In this document: in pieces, positions 52,235 through 61,009 of the stretch | Numbering within the stretch: position 1 is the first letter of the stretch | Layout of the letters: each line of letters starts with the position of its first letter | Origin: an uncultured Lachnospiraceae bacterium | GTDB taxonomy: Bacteria > Bacillota > Clostridia > Lachnospirales > Lachnospiraceae | Assembly: GCA_902762905.1 (NCBI GenBank) | Contig: CACWQE010000001.1 | Span: 62,001-126,000, forward strand | Direction of reading: 5' to 3' | DNA: 64,000 bases | The notes under the pieces: generated by a model | Databases searched by the model: none | Told to the model about the DNA's origin: nothing | What the model saw: the letters and a program-made list of their open reading frames with translations, nothing else | Position numbers and translations under genes: made by a program

Positions 52235-53494
52235 ATGGAAAAGTTATTACACACTCCGGAAGGAGTAAGGGATATCTATGATAATGAATGCAAGAAGAAA
52301 CGAAAGGTACTTTCTAAGATGCATCATGTCTTATCTCTTTACAGTTATAACGATATAGAGACTCCGACCTTTGAATTTTTTGATATATTCAATCAGGATA
52401 AAGGATCGGCTGCGTCCAATGAGATGTATAAGTTCTTTGACCGTGATAATAACACCTTGGTGCTGCGCCCGGATATTACACCTAGTATCGCAAGATGTGT
52501 GGCCAAGTATTATGACGAGGAAGATCTTCCAATCCGTTTGTGCTATCAGGGAGATACGTTCCTGAACACACACAATCATCAGGGAAAGTCACATCAGATC
52601 ACACAGCTTGGTGCAGAGTTAATTAATGATGATTCATCTGCGGCGGATGCAGAGGTGATCGCAACAGTGATCGATTGTTTCTTGGCGGCAGGAGTTACTG
52701 AATTCCAGATTGAGATTGGTGAGGTAGAATTCTTTAAGGGTATCTTAGAGGAAGCAAATCTTTCGAAGGAGACAGCAGAAGAGATTCGTCAATGCATTCA
52801 TAACCGGAATTTTTTTGCGTTAGAGTCATTAGTAAAGTCGTTAGAATTATCTGACTCTGTAAGAAATGTATTATTAAGCTTTGATCAGTTATTTGGTGGA
52901 TGTGAAATGTTAGAGCATGCCAGAACTTTAGTAAGCAATGCAACATCCTTAGAGGCGATTAACCGGTTAGAAAAGGTATATACAGCTTTGTCCTACTCAG
53001 GATATGAACAGTACATCAGTTTTGATTTCTCACTGCTTAGCAGATATGAGTATTATACAGGTATCATGTTCCGTGGATATACGTACGGAACTGGTGATGC
53101 GGTTGTCAAAGGTGGACGATATAATAATCTTTTGAATCAGTATGGCAAGGATGCACCAGCTATCGGATTTGCATTCTATATTGAAGATCTGATGAAGGCA
53201 ATTACCAGACAGAAGGTTGAAGTGGCAATTGATAATTCTGACAGTATTATCCTATATGATATTGAGCATCAGAAATACGCGATTCATTTTGCTAATCAGT
53301 TGCGAAAATCAGACCGTAAAGTAGAGCTGATTCGGAAGTCAAAGAAGAAGGATGTCAATGCTTATGCAGAATACGGTAAGAAGAATCATTTTTCAGGTAT
53401 GTTTTATCTGACTTCAGATAAGACGGTAGACGTATATGATTTTGTTGCAGAAGAGATTGGCAGTGCCTTGATCGAAGATATAGAATTATGCTAA
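52235..53494 (+). CDS. hisZ: ATP phosphoribosyltransferase regulatory subunit HisZ
   Basis: HisZ is a catalytically inactive paralog of histidyl-tRNA synthetase that complexes with short HisG and passes on feedback inhibition. LLHTPEGVRDIYDNECKKK and the motif-2 region RLCYQGDTF are present; the HisRS anticodon-binding domain is not clear. Length is 419 residues. The next gene is a short HisG, which needs HisZ, so the pair is consistent. AAGGAG precedes the ATG. Confidence 0.92.
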   Translation: MEKLLHTPEGVRDIYDNECKKKRKVLSKMHHVLSLYSYNDIETPTFEFFDIFNQDKGSAASNEMYKFFDRDNNTLVLRPDITPSIARCVAKYYDEEDLPIRLCYQGDTFLNTHNHQGKSHQITQLGAELINDDSSAADAEVIATVIDCFLAAGVTEFQIEIGEVEFFKGILEEANLSKETAEEIRQCIHNRNFFALESLVKSLELSDSVRNVLLSFDQLFGGCEMLEHARTLVSNATSLEAINRLEKVYTALSYSGYEQYISFDFSLLSRYEYYTGIMFRGYTYGTGDAVVKGGRYNNLLNQYGKDAPAIGFAFYIEDLMKAITRQKVEVAIDNSDSIILYDIEHQKYAIHFANQLRKSDRKVELIRKSKKKDVNAYAEYGKKNHFSGMFYLTSDKTVDVYDFVAEEIGSALIEDIELC

Positions 53495-53525
53495 CGATTC
53501 ATTGGAATCAGAAATGAGGATAGAC

Positions 53526-54173
53526 ATGAGATATATTACATTTGCATTAGCAAAAGGTCGTCTTGCAAAGAAGACTTTAAGCTATCTAGAACAGATTGGA
53601 ATTACCTGTGAAGAGATGAAAGATCCAGATACAAGAAAGCTGATCTTCACGAACGAAGAATTGAAGCTGCGTTTCTTCTTAGCGAAGGCTGGGGATGTTC
53701 CAACCTATGTAGAATATGGGGCAGCAGATATTGGTGTTGTTGGTAAGGACACAATCTTAGAGGAAGAACGGGATAATATCTATGAAGTATTAGATCTTGG
53801 ATTTGGCAAATGCAGAATGTGTGTCTGTGGACCGGCTTCTGCCAAAGAGATCTTACAGAAGAATGAGATTATCCGTGTAGCCAGTAAATATCCGAATATT
53901 GCGAAGAATTATTTCCAGACCAAGAAGAATCAGACCATCGAGATCATTAAGTTAAATGGTTCTGTGGAATTAGCGCCAATCGTGGATCTTTCTGATGTGA
54001 TCGTGGATATTGTAGAGACAGGAACCACGCTTCGTGAGAATGGATTGGAAGTATTAGAAGAAGTATGCCCATTATCCTGCCGTATGGTAGTGAACAAGGT
54101 AAGCCTTAAGATGGAACAGCAACGTATTCTTAAGATTGTTAATGATTTAAAGAAATTAATATATGAACAATAA
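53526..54173 (+). CDS. hisG: ATP phosphoribosyltransferase, short form
   Basis: HisG joins ATP and PRPP in the first step of histidine synthesis. The 215 residues lack the C-terminal regulatory domain of long HisG, so it is the HisZ-dependent form. FALAKGRLAKKTLSYLEQIG, the GAADIGVVGKDT block and DIVETGTTLRENGL (PRPP loop) are typical. ATG 53526 with GAGGA at 53516-53520 is preferred to starts at 53502 and 53514. Confidence 0.95.
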   Translation: MRYITFALAKGRLAKKTLSYLEQIGITCEEMKDPDTRKLIFTNEELKLRFFLAKAGDVPTYVEYGAADIGVVGKDTILEEERDNIYEVLDLGFGKCRMCVCGPASAKEILQKNEIIRVASKYPNIAKNYFQTKKNQTIEIIKLNGSVELAPIVDLSDVIVDIVETGTTLRENGLEVLEEVCPLSCRMVVNKVSLKMEQQRILKIVNDLKKLIYEQ

Positions 54174-54191
54174 TGAAAGAAGGATGAGAAC

Positions 54192-55481
54192 ATGCGAATT
54201 GTAGAGCTGAATAACGAAACCAAGAAGAATCTCTTAAATGATCTGTTGAAAAGAAGTCCGAATAATTATACAGAGTATTCAGACACTGTTCAGGCGATTG
54301 TAGATGATGTCAGAGAACATGGAGACGCGGCATTATTTTCTTACACAAAGAAGTTCGATAAAGCAGACATTACCAAGGACAATGTGCTTGTAACCAAAGA
54401 AGAAATTGAAGAGGCATACACACAGGTAGATGCTCATTTGGTTGAGGTTATTCGGAAAGCACTTGTGAACATCCGTACTTATCATGAGAAACAGAAGCAG
54501 TATAGCTGGTTTGATTCCGCTGAAAATGGAACGATGTTAGGACAGAAGGTAACTCCACTTCATTCTGTTGGTGTGTATGTTCCGGGTGGTAAGGCAGTGT
54601 ACCCATCTTCTGTATTAATGAACATTGTACCAGCAAAGGTAGCAGGAGTTCCGAATGTAATCATGACAACTCCTTGTAATGCAGAAGGCAAGGTATATCC
54701 GACCACATTGGTGGCGGCTAATGAGGCTGGCGTGGATGCCATTTACAAGGCAGGCGGGGCACAGGCAATTGCATCGTTGGCGTTTGGTACGGAATCCATT
54801 CCGAAAGTAGATAAGATCGTTGGTCCTGGTAACATTTTTGTTGCACTTGCCAAACGTGCGGTATATGGTTATGTCAGCATTGATTCGATTGCAGGTCCTT
54901 CTGAGATCTTAGTGCTTGCGGATGAGTCTGCAAACCCAAGATATGTTGCAGCTGATCTGTTATCACAGGCAGAGCACGATGAATTAGCATCCGCAATTCT
55001 TGTAACGACCTCAGAGGAATTAGCAAAGAAGGTTAGTGCTGAGGTAGATCAATTTGTAGCGAACTTAAGCCGGAAAGAGATTATTCAGAAGTCGTTAGAT
55101 AATTATGGATATATATTAGTCGCAGATTCTTTAGAAGAAGCAATCTCTGCAACCAATGATATTGCGAGTGAGCATTTGGAGATTGTAACAAAGAATCCGT
55201 TTGAGGTAATGATGAAGATAAGAAATGCAGGGGCTATCTTTATTGGCGAGTATAGTTCTGAGCCGCTTGGGGATTACTTTGCAGGACCGAATCATGTATT
55301 ACCAACGAATGGTACAGCGAAATTCTTCTCACCACTTAGCGTAGATGACTTTGTCAAGAAATCAAGTATTATTTATTATTCAAGAGAAGCATTAGAGCCG
55401 ATTCATCAGGATATCATTGATTTTGCTACCAGCGAGCAGTTGACAGCACATGCCAATTCCATTAAAGTACGATTTGAATAG
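54192..55481 (+). CDS. hisD: Histidinol dehydrogenase
   Basis: HisD performs the last two oxidations, histidinol to histidine, with zinc and NAD. The 429 residues contain VYVPGGKAVYPSSVLMN, KIVGPGNIFVALAKRAV, IDSIAGPSEILVLAD and the C-terminal NHVLPTNGTAKF. It follows hisG by 18 bp. The usual gene order hisZ-hisG-hisD-hisB is kept, without hisC. Confidence 0.97.
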   Translation: MRIVELNNETKKNLLNDLLKRSPNNYTEYSDTVQAIVDDVREHGDAALFSYTKKFDKADITKDNVLVTKEEIEEAYTQVDAHLVEVIRKALVNIRTYHEKQKQYSWFDSAENGTMLGQKVTPLHSVGVYVPGGKAVYPSSVLMNIVPAKVAGVPNVIMTTPCNAEGKVYPTTLVAANEAGVDAIYKAGGAQAIASLAFGTESIPKVDKIVGPGNIFVALAKRAVYGYVSIDSIAGPSEILVLADESANPRYVAADLLSQAEHDELASAILVTTSEELAKKVSAEVDQFVANLSRKEIIQKSLDNYGYILVADSLEEAISATNDIASEHLEIVTKNPFEVMMKIRNAGAIFIGEYSSEPLGDYFAGPNHVLPTNGTAKFFSPLSVDDFVKKSSIIYYSREALEPIHQDIIDFATSEQLTAHANSIKVRFE

Positions 55482-55572
55482 GATCTGTTCAAAGAATATA
55501 GTAATTAGAAGGATTGTGTGATACAATGAGCGGTAGGATATAAGATCCGACCACGGAAGGGAGCGTGCGTAC

Positions 55573-56166
55573 ATGGCAGGCAGAATTGCTTACATCGAGA
55601 GAAAGACAAACGAGACAGACATTAAGTTAGAATTGCATATAGATGGTTCCGGACAGACAAAGATTGATACCGGAATTGGTTTCTTTGATCATATGTTGAA
55701 TTCCTTTGCAAGGCATGGTTTTTTTGATCTGAAAGTATTGGCGAAAGGAGATCTATATGTAGATTCCCATCATACGATCGAGGATACCGGAATCGTCTTA
55801 GGACAGGCGATCAAGAAGGCAATCGGTGATAAGAAAGGAATTAAGCGGTATGGACAGCGAATCCTGCCAATGGATGAGACTTTGATGTTATGTGCATTGG
55901 ATCTGTCTGGCAGACCGTATTTTTGCTATGATATGAACCTGACAGTGGATCAGGTTGGCTATTTTGATACCGAGATGGTGAAGGAATTTTTCTATGCGGT
56001 ATCTTATAGTGCCGGAATGAATCTCCATCTGAAACAGTTAGATGGAAGCAATAACCATCACTTGATCGAAGCGGCATTCAAAGCATTTGCAAAGGCTCTG
56101 GATGAAGCAACGCAGATTGACCCACGTATGAAAGATGCTGTATTATCAACCAAAGGATCTTTGTAG
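55573..56166 (+). CDS. hisB: Imidazoleglycerol-phosphate dehydratase
   Basis: HisB dehydrates imidazoleglycerol phosphate to imidazoleacetol phosphate, a manganese enzyme. The motifs GIGFFDHMLNSFARHG, VDSHHTIEDTGIVLGQA and LDGSNNHHLIEAAFKAFA supply the metal-binding histidines. Length of 197 residues is normal; no phosphatase domain. The 91-bp gap from hisD holds a GGTAGGAT/ATCCGACC hairpin (near 55533-55553) but no strong promoter. Confidence 0.96.
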   Translation: MAGRIAYIERKTNETDIKLELHIDGSGQTKIDTGIGFFDHMLNSFARHGFFDLKVLAKGDLYVDSHHTIEDTGIVLGQAIKKAIGDKKGIKRYGQRILPMDETLMLCALDLSGRPYFCYDMNLTVDQVGYFDTEMVKEFFYAVSYSAGMNLHLKQLDGSNNHHLIEAAFKAFAKALDEATQIDPRMKDAVLSTKGSL

Positions 56167-56194
56167 GATTGGTTGATGGTTGAAGGAGGATATT

Positions 56195-57448
56195 ATGAGT
56201 TATGTAAAGTTGATTGCAGGATTAAGCCGCAATAATGCATTAGAAGCAGCAACAGCTTATTCCAATGACGGTGCAGATGAGATTGCGTATATGGATATGA
56301 CAGCAATCGAAGATGGACGTGAACCGGATGTGGAGTTTATGAAGAAGATTGCTGAGACCGCAGAAGTACCGTTGATTGTCGGCGGCGGTGTGAAACGATT
56401 AGAAGACGTAAAGAAGATGTTATATGCCGGCGCAGCAAAGGTATATATGAAACATGCAGCAAGATTAGATATTCATTTTGTGAAAGAGATGGCAGAACGT
56501 TTCGGAAAAGAAAAGATCGGTGTTGCCATTGATATGAATGATGTAGATGTGGTGTCTTTCGCTGTGAAATGCGAAGAGATGGGAGCTGGCAACATCTGGT
56601 TGTTGGGATTTAAGACAGGAATGGAACAGCGTGTTCGCGAGATCAAGGAAGCATTAGATGTTCCGGTTATGATTGATGTGGATAATGTGTCAGAGGAACA
56701 GCTTGCAAAGACAATTTTGGACAGCGCGGTAGATGCTGTGTTATATACAGGCGACGAAGTTGTTAACATGATGCAAATAAAACATTTTCTTTCCGGTAAG
56801 AATATAGAAGTAAACACATTTGAAAGTGCTTTGGATTTTGATACATTCAAGCTGAATTCGGATGGTCTGATTCCATGTATCGTTCAGGATTATAAGACAC
56901 AGGAAGTCTTAATGATGGCATATATGAACAAGGAATCCTATGCCAAGACTTTAGAGACCGGACGTATGACATATTATTCCAGAAGCCGTCAGAAGTTATG
57001 GATGAAGGGCGAGGAAAGTGGTCACTTCCAGTTTGTGAAGGAACTAATCATTGATTGCGACAAAGATACGATTCTTGCAAAGGTATCACAGATCGGAGTT
57101 GCCTGTCATACTGGTAATCCAACCTGTTTCTTTACACCGCTTGCAAAGAAAGAGTATGATAATACGAATCCACTTACGGTGTTTAATGAAGTATATAACA
57201 CGATCGTAGATCGTAAGCTTCATCCGAAAGAAGGTTCTTATACCAATTATCTGTTTGATAAAGGAATTGATAAGATTCTTAAGAAGGTCGGTGAAGAATG
57301 TACCGAGATCGTAATTGCTGCCAAGAATCCAGATCCGGAGGAGATTAAGTATGAGATTACTGATTTCCTGTATCACTGTATGGTTCTTATGGTAGAACGT
57401 GGTGTGACATGGGAAGACATCACAAAGGAATTAGACAACAGACACTAA
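56195..57448 (+). CDS. hisIE: HisF-like barrel fused to HisI and HisE
   Basis: Three domains in 417 residues. Residues 1-200 look like a HisF/HisA-type barrel: [16 protein letters not shown] and [15 protein letters not shown] (phosphate-binding GGG at 63-65). But the first catalytic Asp (DVxDGRVVKG region), the late strand DxxDG and the second phosphate loop SGG are missing; that last site reads IDVDN at 160-164. Residues 218-320 are HisI (AMP cyclohydrolase), with complete WMKGEESGH and [10 protein letters not shown] motifs. Residues 325-415 are HisE (ATP pyrophosphatase), [15 protein letters not shown]. HisI and HisE should be active; the barrel probably is not. ATG 56195 follows AAGGAGG. 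Confidence 0.92.
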   Translation: MSYVKLIAGLSRNNALEAATAYSNDGADEIAYMDMTAIEDGREPDVEFMKKIAETAEVPLIVGGGVKRLEDVKKMLYAGAAKVYMKHAARLDIHFVKEMAERFGKEKIGVAIDMNDVDVVSFAVKCEEMGAGNIWLLGFKTGMEQRVREIKEALDVPVMIDVDNVSEEQLAKTILDSAVDAVLYTGDEVVNMMQIKHFLSGKNIEVNTFESALDFDTFKLNSDGLIPCIVQDYKTQEVLMMAYMNKESYAKTLETGRMTYYSRSRQKLWMKGEESGHFQFVKELIIDCDKDTILAKVSQIGVACHTGNPTCFFTPLAKKEYDNTNPLTVFNEVYNTIVDRKLHPKEGSYTNYLFDKGIDKILKKVGEECTEIVIAAKNPDPEEIKYEITDFLYHCMVLMVERGVTWEDITKELDNRH

Positions 57449-57474
57449 AGTGTTTGATATAAGGAGGTATGTGC

Positions 57475-57621
57475 ATGGAGTTTTTAAGCGAATTTTTGAC
57501 ATATGCATTTAAGTATGTGGTATTGGGTGCAATTGCGTTTGCCGGAATTATGTGTGCTGTCAGATCAAAGAAGAAACAGCAGGCAGAAGAACTGGAGGCG
57601 CAGAAGACAACACAGGAATAA
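57475..57621 (+). CDS. Small single-pass membrane protein, 48 residues
   Basis: An unrecognised small gene. AAGGAGG (57461-57467) is 7 bp before ATG 57475. The product begins MEFLSEFLTYAFKYVV, has a hydrophobic helix at about residues 14-29, then a positive stretch RSKKKQQ and a polar Glu/Gln-rich tail. The positive charges after the helix predict the C-terminus inside. It lies 26 bp after the His fusion gene and 50 bp before alaS. Good ribosome binding site and clean frame make it a credible gene; function unknown. Confidence 0.75.
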   Translation: MEFLSEFLTYAFKYVVLGAIAFAGIMCAVRSKKKQQAEELEAQKTTQE

Positions 57622-57671
57622 TGGGTTGCCTTGATGGGGATTACAATATTTAAGTAAGTGAGGATACGATT

Positions 57672-60311
57672 GTGAAGAAATACGGTTTAAATGAACTTAG
57701 AAAAATGTATTTGGATTTCTTTGAGAGTAAGGGACATCTCAAGATGAACAGCTTTTCATTAGTCCCACACAATGATAATTCATTGTTATTGATCAATGCA
57801 GGTATGGCACCGTTGAAGCCATATTTTACCGGACAGGAGATTCCACCAAGAAAGCGTGTAACAACCTGTCAGAAGTGTATTCGTACCGGTGATATTGAGA
57901 ATGTAGGTAAGACTGCACGTCATGGTACATTTTTCGAGATGCTTGGTAATTTTTCATTTGGTGATTATTTCAAGAAAGAAGCAATTGCCTGGTCATGGGA
58001 GTTTTTGACCGAAGTGTTGGAGATGGACCCGGATCGTTTGTATCCATCTGTATATTTAGAGGATGATGAGGCCTTTGATATCTGGAATAAAGATATTGGA
58101 ATTGCCAAGGAGAGAATCTTCCGCTTTGGTAAAGAGGATAATTTCTGGGAGCATGGTTCTGGCCCTTGTGGTCCTTGTTCTGAAATCTATTATGATCGTG
58201 GCGAGAAGTATGGCTGTGGTAAGCCGGATTGTACGGTTGGCTGTGACTGTGATCGTTACATGGAGATCTGGAATAACGTATTTACCCAGTTTGATAATGA
58301 TGGTCATGGTAACTATACAGAGTTAGAGCATAAGAATATTGATACCGGTATGGGACTAGAGCGTCTGGCATCTGTTGTACAGGATGTAGATTCCATCTTT
58401 GACGTAGATACGATTGAGGCACTTCGTAACAAGGTATGCGAGTTTGCACATACTACTTACCATGAGGATGAGGAAAAGGATGTATCCATCCGTCTGATCA
58501 CAGACCATATCCGTTCAGCTACATTTATGATCTCAGATGGTATTATGCCATCTAATGAAGGAAGAGGTTATGTACTTCGCCGTCTGATTCGTCGTGCAGC
58601 CCGTCATGGACGTTTGTTGGGAATCGAGGGAACCTTCTTAGCAAAGCTTTCTGAGACAGTAATTGAAGGTTCGAAGGATGGATATCCAGAATTAGACGAG
58701 AAGAAAGAGTTCATTTTCCGTGTACTGACACAGGAAGAAAATCAGTTCAATAAGACGATTGATCAGGGTCTTGCAATCCTTGCAGATATGGAAGCAAAGC
58801 TTGCAGAAAGCGGCAATAAGACGTTAGCAGGTGCAGATGTCTTCAAGTTATATGACACATATGGATTCCCGGTAGATCTGACCAAAGAGATCTTGGATGA
58901 GAAGGGTTATGCCATTGATGAGACAGGCTTCCAGGTTTGTATGGAAGAACAGCGTACCAAGGCTCGTACTGCAAGAAAGACAACCAATTATATGGGTGCG
59001 GATGCAACGGTATATGATGAGATCGATCCGGCAATTACAACAAAATTTGTCGGATATGATAACAGCACATGCGACTCTAAGATCACAGTGCTTACCACAG
59101 ATGCAGTGGTAGAGGCAATTGCAGAAGGGGACGAGGCAACCTTATTTGTAGATGAGACTCCATTCTATGCAACCATGGGTGGCCAGCAGGGTGATACTGG
59201 TGTGATCCAGACAGCTGATGGCGGTGAGTTTGTAGTAAAAGATACCATCAAGTTAAAGGGTGGCAAATATGGTCATATCGGAACTGTTACAAAGGGAATG
59301 TTCAAGGTAGGTGATACCGTAACGCTTTCAATCGATACAGCAAAGCGCGCAGATACCTGTAAGAATCATAGTGCAACACATTTGTTACAGAAAGCACTTA
59401 AGATGGTTCTTGGCGATCATGTAGAGCAGAAGGGTTCTTTGGTTACACCGGATCGTTTACGTTTTGACTTCTCTCATTTCTCCCCAATGACAGAGGAAGA
59501 GATTGCTAAAGTAGAAGCGATTGTCAATGAAGAGATTGCTAAGGCATTGCCGGTTGTGATTAAGGAAATGCCGATCGAAGAAGCTAAGAAAACTGGTGCG
59601 ATGGCATTATTCGGTGAGAAGTATGGAGACACCGTACGAGTTGTCAATATGTCTGATTTCTCAGTTGAGCTTTGTGGTGGTACTCATGTAGCCAATACCG
59701 GAATGATCACAACCTTCAAGATTGTATCTGAATCTGGTATTGCAGCTGGAGTAAGACGTATCGAAGCTTTGACAGGAGCCGGAGTATTTGCATATTATAA
59801 AGAGATTGAAGAGAAGATGCAGGAGGCTGCTGCCTTGTTGAAGGCAACTCCAGATCAGTTATTAGATAAGATCAGCCATACCTTGAAGGAAGTGAAGGAA
59901 TTGACATCAGAGAATGAATCTTTGAAAGCAAAGCTTGCTAATGAGTCATTAGGTGATGTTACTTCAGATATGGTAGCTGTGGGAGACTTTAATGTACTTG
60001 CTACTTCTGTTGAGGGAGTAGATATGAACGGACTCCGTGATCTGGGAGATCAGTTAAAGACTAAGGTATCAGAAGGTATCGTAGTGATCGCATCTGCAAA
60101 TGATGGCAAGGTCAACTTAATTGCCATGGCAACAGACGGTGCGGTTAAGAAGGGCGCTCATGCAGGTAATCTGATCAAAGAGGTTGCTCCACTTGTTGGA
60201 GGTGGCGGCGGTGGTCGTCCAAACATGGCACAGGCGGGTGGTAAGAATCCGGCAGGAATTGCAGATGCTATTGCCAAAGCGAAAGAGGTCGCTGCAAGCC
60301 AGTTATCTTAA
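57672..60311 (+). CDS. alaS: Alanyl-tRNA synthetase
   Basis: AlaRS charges tRNA-Ala and edits mischarged Ser and Gly. The class II core starts KKYGLNELRKMYLDFFESKGH; the editing domain holds HSATHLLQKAL and CGGTHVANTG (zinc ligands); the C-Ala domain ends with GGGGGGRPNMAQAGG. The length is 879 residues. The start is GTG 57672 with GTGAGGA 7 bp before it. No T-box was seen upstream. Confidence 0.97.
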   Translation: MKKYGLNELRKMYLDFFESKGHLKMNSFSLVPHNDNSLLLINAGMAPLKPYFTGQEIPPRKRVTTCQKCIRTGDIENVGKTARHGTFFEMLGNFSFGDYFKKEAIAWSWEFLTEVLEMDPDRLYPSVYLEDDEAFDIWNKDIGIAKERIFRFGKEDNFWEHGSGPCGPCSEIYYDRGEKYGCGKPDCTVGCDCDRYMEIWNNVFTQFDNDGHGNYTELEHKNIDTGMGLERLASVVQDVDSIFDVDTIEALRNKVCEFAHTTYHEDEEKDVSIRLITDHIRSATFMISDGIMPSNEGRGYVLRRLIRRAARHGRLLGIEGTFLAKLSETVIEGSKDGYPELDEKKEFIFRVLTQEENQFNKTIDQGLAILADMEAKLAESGNKTLAGADVFKLYDTYGFPVDLTKEILDEKGYAIDETGFQVCMEEQRTKARTARKTTNYMGADATVYDEIDPAITTKFVGYDNSTCDSKITVLTTDAVVEAIAEGDEATLFVDETPFYATMGGQQGDTGVIQTADGGEFVVKDTIKLKGGKYGHIGTVTKGMFKVGDTVTLSIDTAKRADTCKNHSATHLLQKALKMVLGDHVEQKGSLVTPDRLRFDFSHFSPMTEEEIAKVEAIVNEEIAKALPVVIKEMPIEEAKKTGAMALFGEKYGDTVRVVNMSDFSVELCGGTHVANTGMITTFKIVSESGIAAGVRRIEALTGAGVFAYYKEIEEKMQEAAALLKATPDQLLDKISHTLKEVKELTSENESLKAKLANESLGDVTSDMVAVGDFNVLATSVEGVDMNGLRDLGDQLKTKVSEGIVVIASANDGKVNLIAMATDGAVKKGAHAGNLIKEVAPLVGGGGGGRPNMAQAGGKNPAGIADAIAKAKEVAASQLS

Positions 60312-60322
60312 ACGTATATTTT

Positions 60323-60365
60323 CGTCAAGCATTTTGTTGGGAAATTCATAACAAAATGCTTGACG
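60323..60365 (+). terminator. 16-bp perfect inverted repeat between alaS and rpsU
   Basis: CGTCAAGCATTTTGTT (60323-60338) and AACAAAATGCTTGACG (60350-60365), 11-base loop. No good U-tract follows, so termination is unsure. The 3' arm contains TTGACG, the -35 box of the rpsU promoter. Confidence 0.7.
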
Positions 60366-60387
60366 TATGAATATTTTATGCTATAAT
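60360..60387 (+). promoter_or_regulatory. Promoter of rpsU
   Basis: TTGACG (60360-60365), 16-bp spacer, perfect TATAAT (60382-60387). The -35 box is the end of the inverted repeat's right arm. Confidence 0.75.
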
Positions 60388-60413
60388 CTTATTTGTGTTT
60401 TAAATAACCCAAG

Positions 60414-60439
60414 GTTGTATGGCAGACACAATATGCAAC
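60414..60439 (+). promoter_or_regulatory. Hairpin in rpsU leader
   Basis: GTTGTAT (60414-60420) can pair with ATGCAAC (60433-60439), with one G-U pair. It lies just before the GGGAGG site and could affect S21 translation. Confidence 0.35.
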
Positions 60440-60461
60440 TGAAGGGAGGTCGGGTGAGAGA

Positions 60462-60638
60462 ATGTCAAACGTTATTGTTAAAGAGAATGAGACTTTGGAC
60501 AGCGCTCTTCGTCGTTTCAAGAGAAATTGTGCGAAGGCTGGTATTCAGCAGGAGATTCGTAAGAGAGAGCATTACGAGAAGCCAAGCGTAAGACGTAAGA
60601 AGAAGTCTGAGGCAGCTAGAAAAAGAAAATTCAAATAA
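60462..60638 (+). CDS. rpsU: 30S ribosomal protein S21
   Basis: S21 helps mRNA binding at the 30S platform. The 58 residues begin [20 protein letters not shown] and end with the basic tail [13 protein letters not shown], the standard S21 sequence. The site GGGAGG (60444-60449) is a rather long 12 bp away. It has its own promoter and terminator. Confidence 0.97.
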   Translation: MSNVIVKENETLDSALRRFKRNCAKAGIQQEIRKREHYEKPSVRRKKKSEAARKRKFK

Positions 60639-60650
60639 TACGAATTTAGC

Positions 60651-60686
60651 AGGGTTATTGCTTTAAGAAGCAATAACCCTTTTTTC
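60651..60686 (+). terminator. Terminator of rpsU
   Basis: Perfect 13-bp stem AGGGTTATTGCTT/AAGCAATAACCCT (60651-60663 with 60668-60680), 4-base loop, then a T-run. Confidence 0.93.
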
Positions 60687-60724
60687 GTTATTTACTCATA
60701 TATGATCGATATGATTCATATACT

Positions 60725-61009
60725 AAAAAGAACAAATGGAATTGGCAGGTTGCGGAATTGGAAGTGCCAGGTGATGTCTTATATGGTGATGTATTAGTAA
60801 AACTTTCCGGTAATCGGGAAGCAATAATAGAAAATTACAAAGGTATTTTGCTATATACAGAAGAGGAGATTGCAATTGCCTGCAAAAAATTCACCCTTCG
60901 TATTTGTGGCTCTGATCTACATATTCAATATTTCTCTGGCAGTGATATGAAAGTGATCGGAACGATTGCAACTATAACATATATATCGAATGGAGAATTA
61001 TGCTGTTAA
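60725..61009 (+). CDS. yqfC: Sporulation protein YqfC, 5' end unresolved
   Basis: YqfC is a small sporulation protein, expressed in the mother cell in Bacillus and found before yqfD. The clear match runs from LEVPGDVLYGDVLVKLSG to the end, with the IIENYKGILLYTEEEI core. The first usable start is TTG 60758, but the frame upstream reads KKNKWNWQVAE, which also looks like family sequence and has no ATG, GTG or TTG in frame. ATGs at 60702 and 60711 are in another frame and join only across a one-base shift in the A5 run at 60725-60729. I saw no Shine-Dalgarno site. The coordinates therefore mark the conserved stretch, not a proven start. Confidence 0.7.
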   Translation, partial: KKNKWNWQVAELEVPGDVLYGDVLVKLSGNREAIIENYKGILLYTEEEIAIACKKFTLRICGSDLHIQYFSGSDMKVIGTIATITYISNGELCC

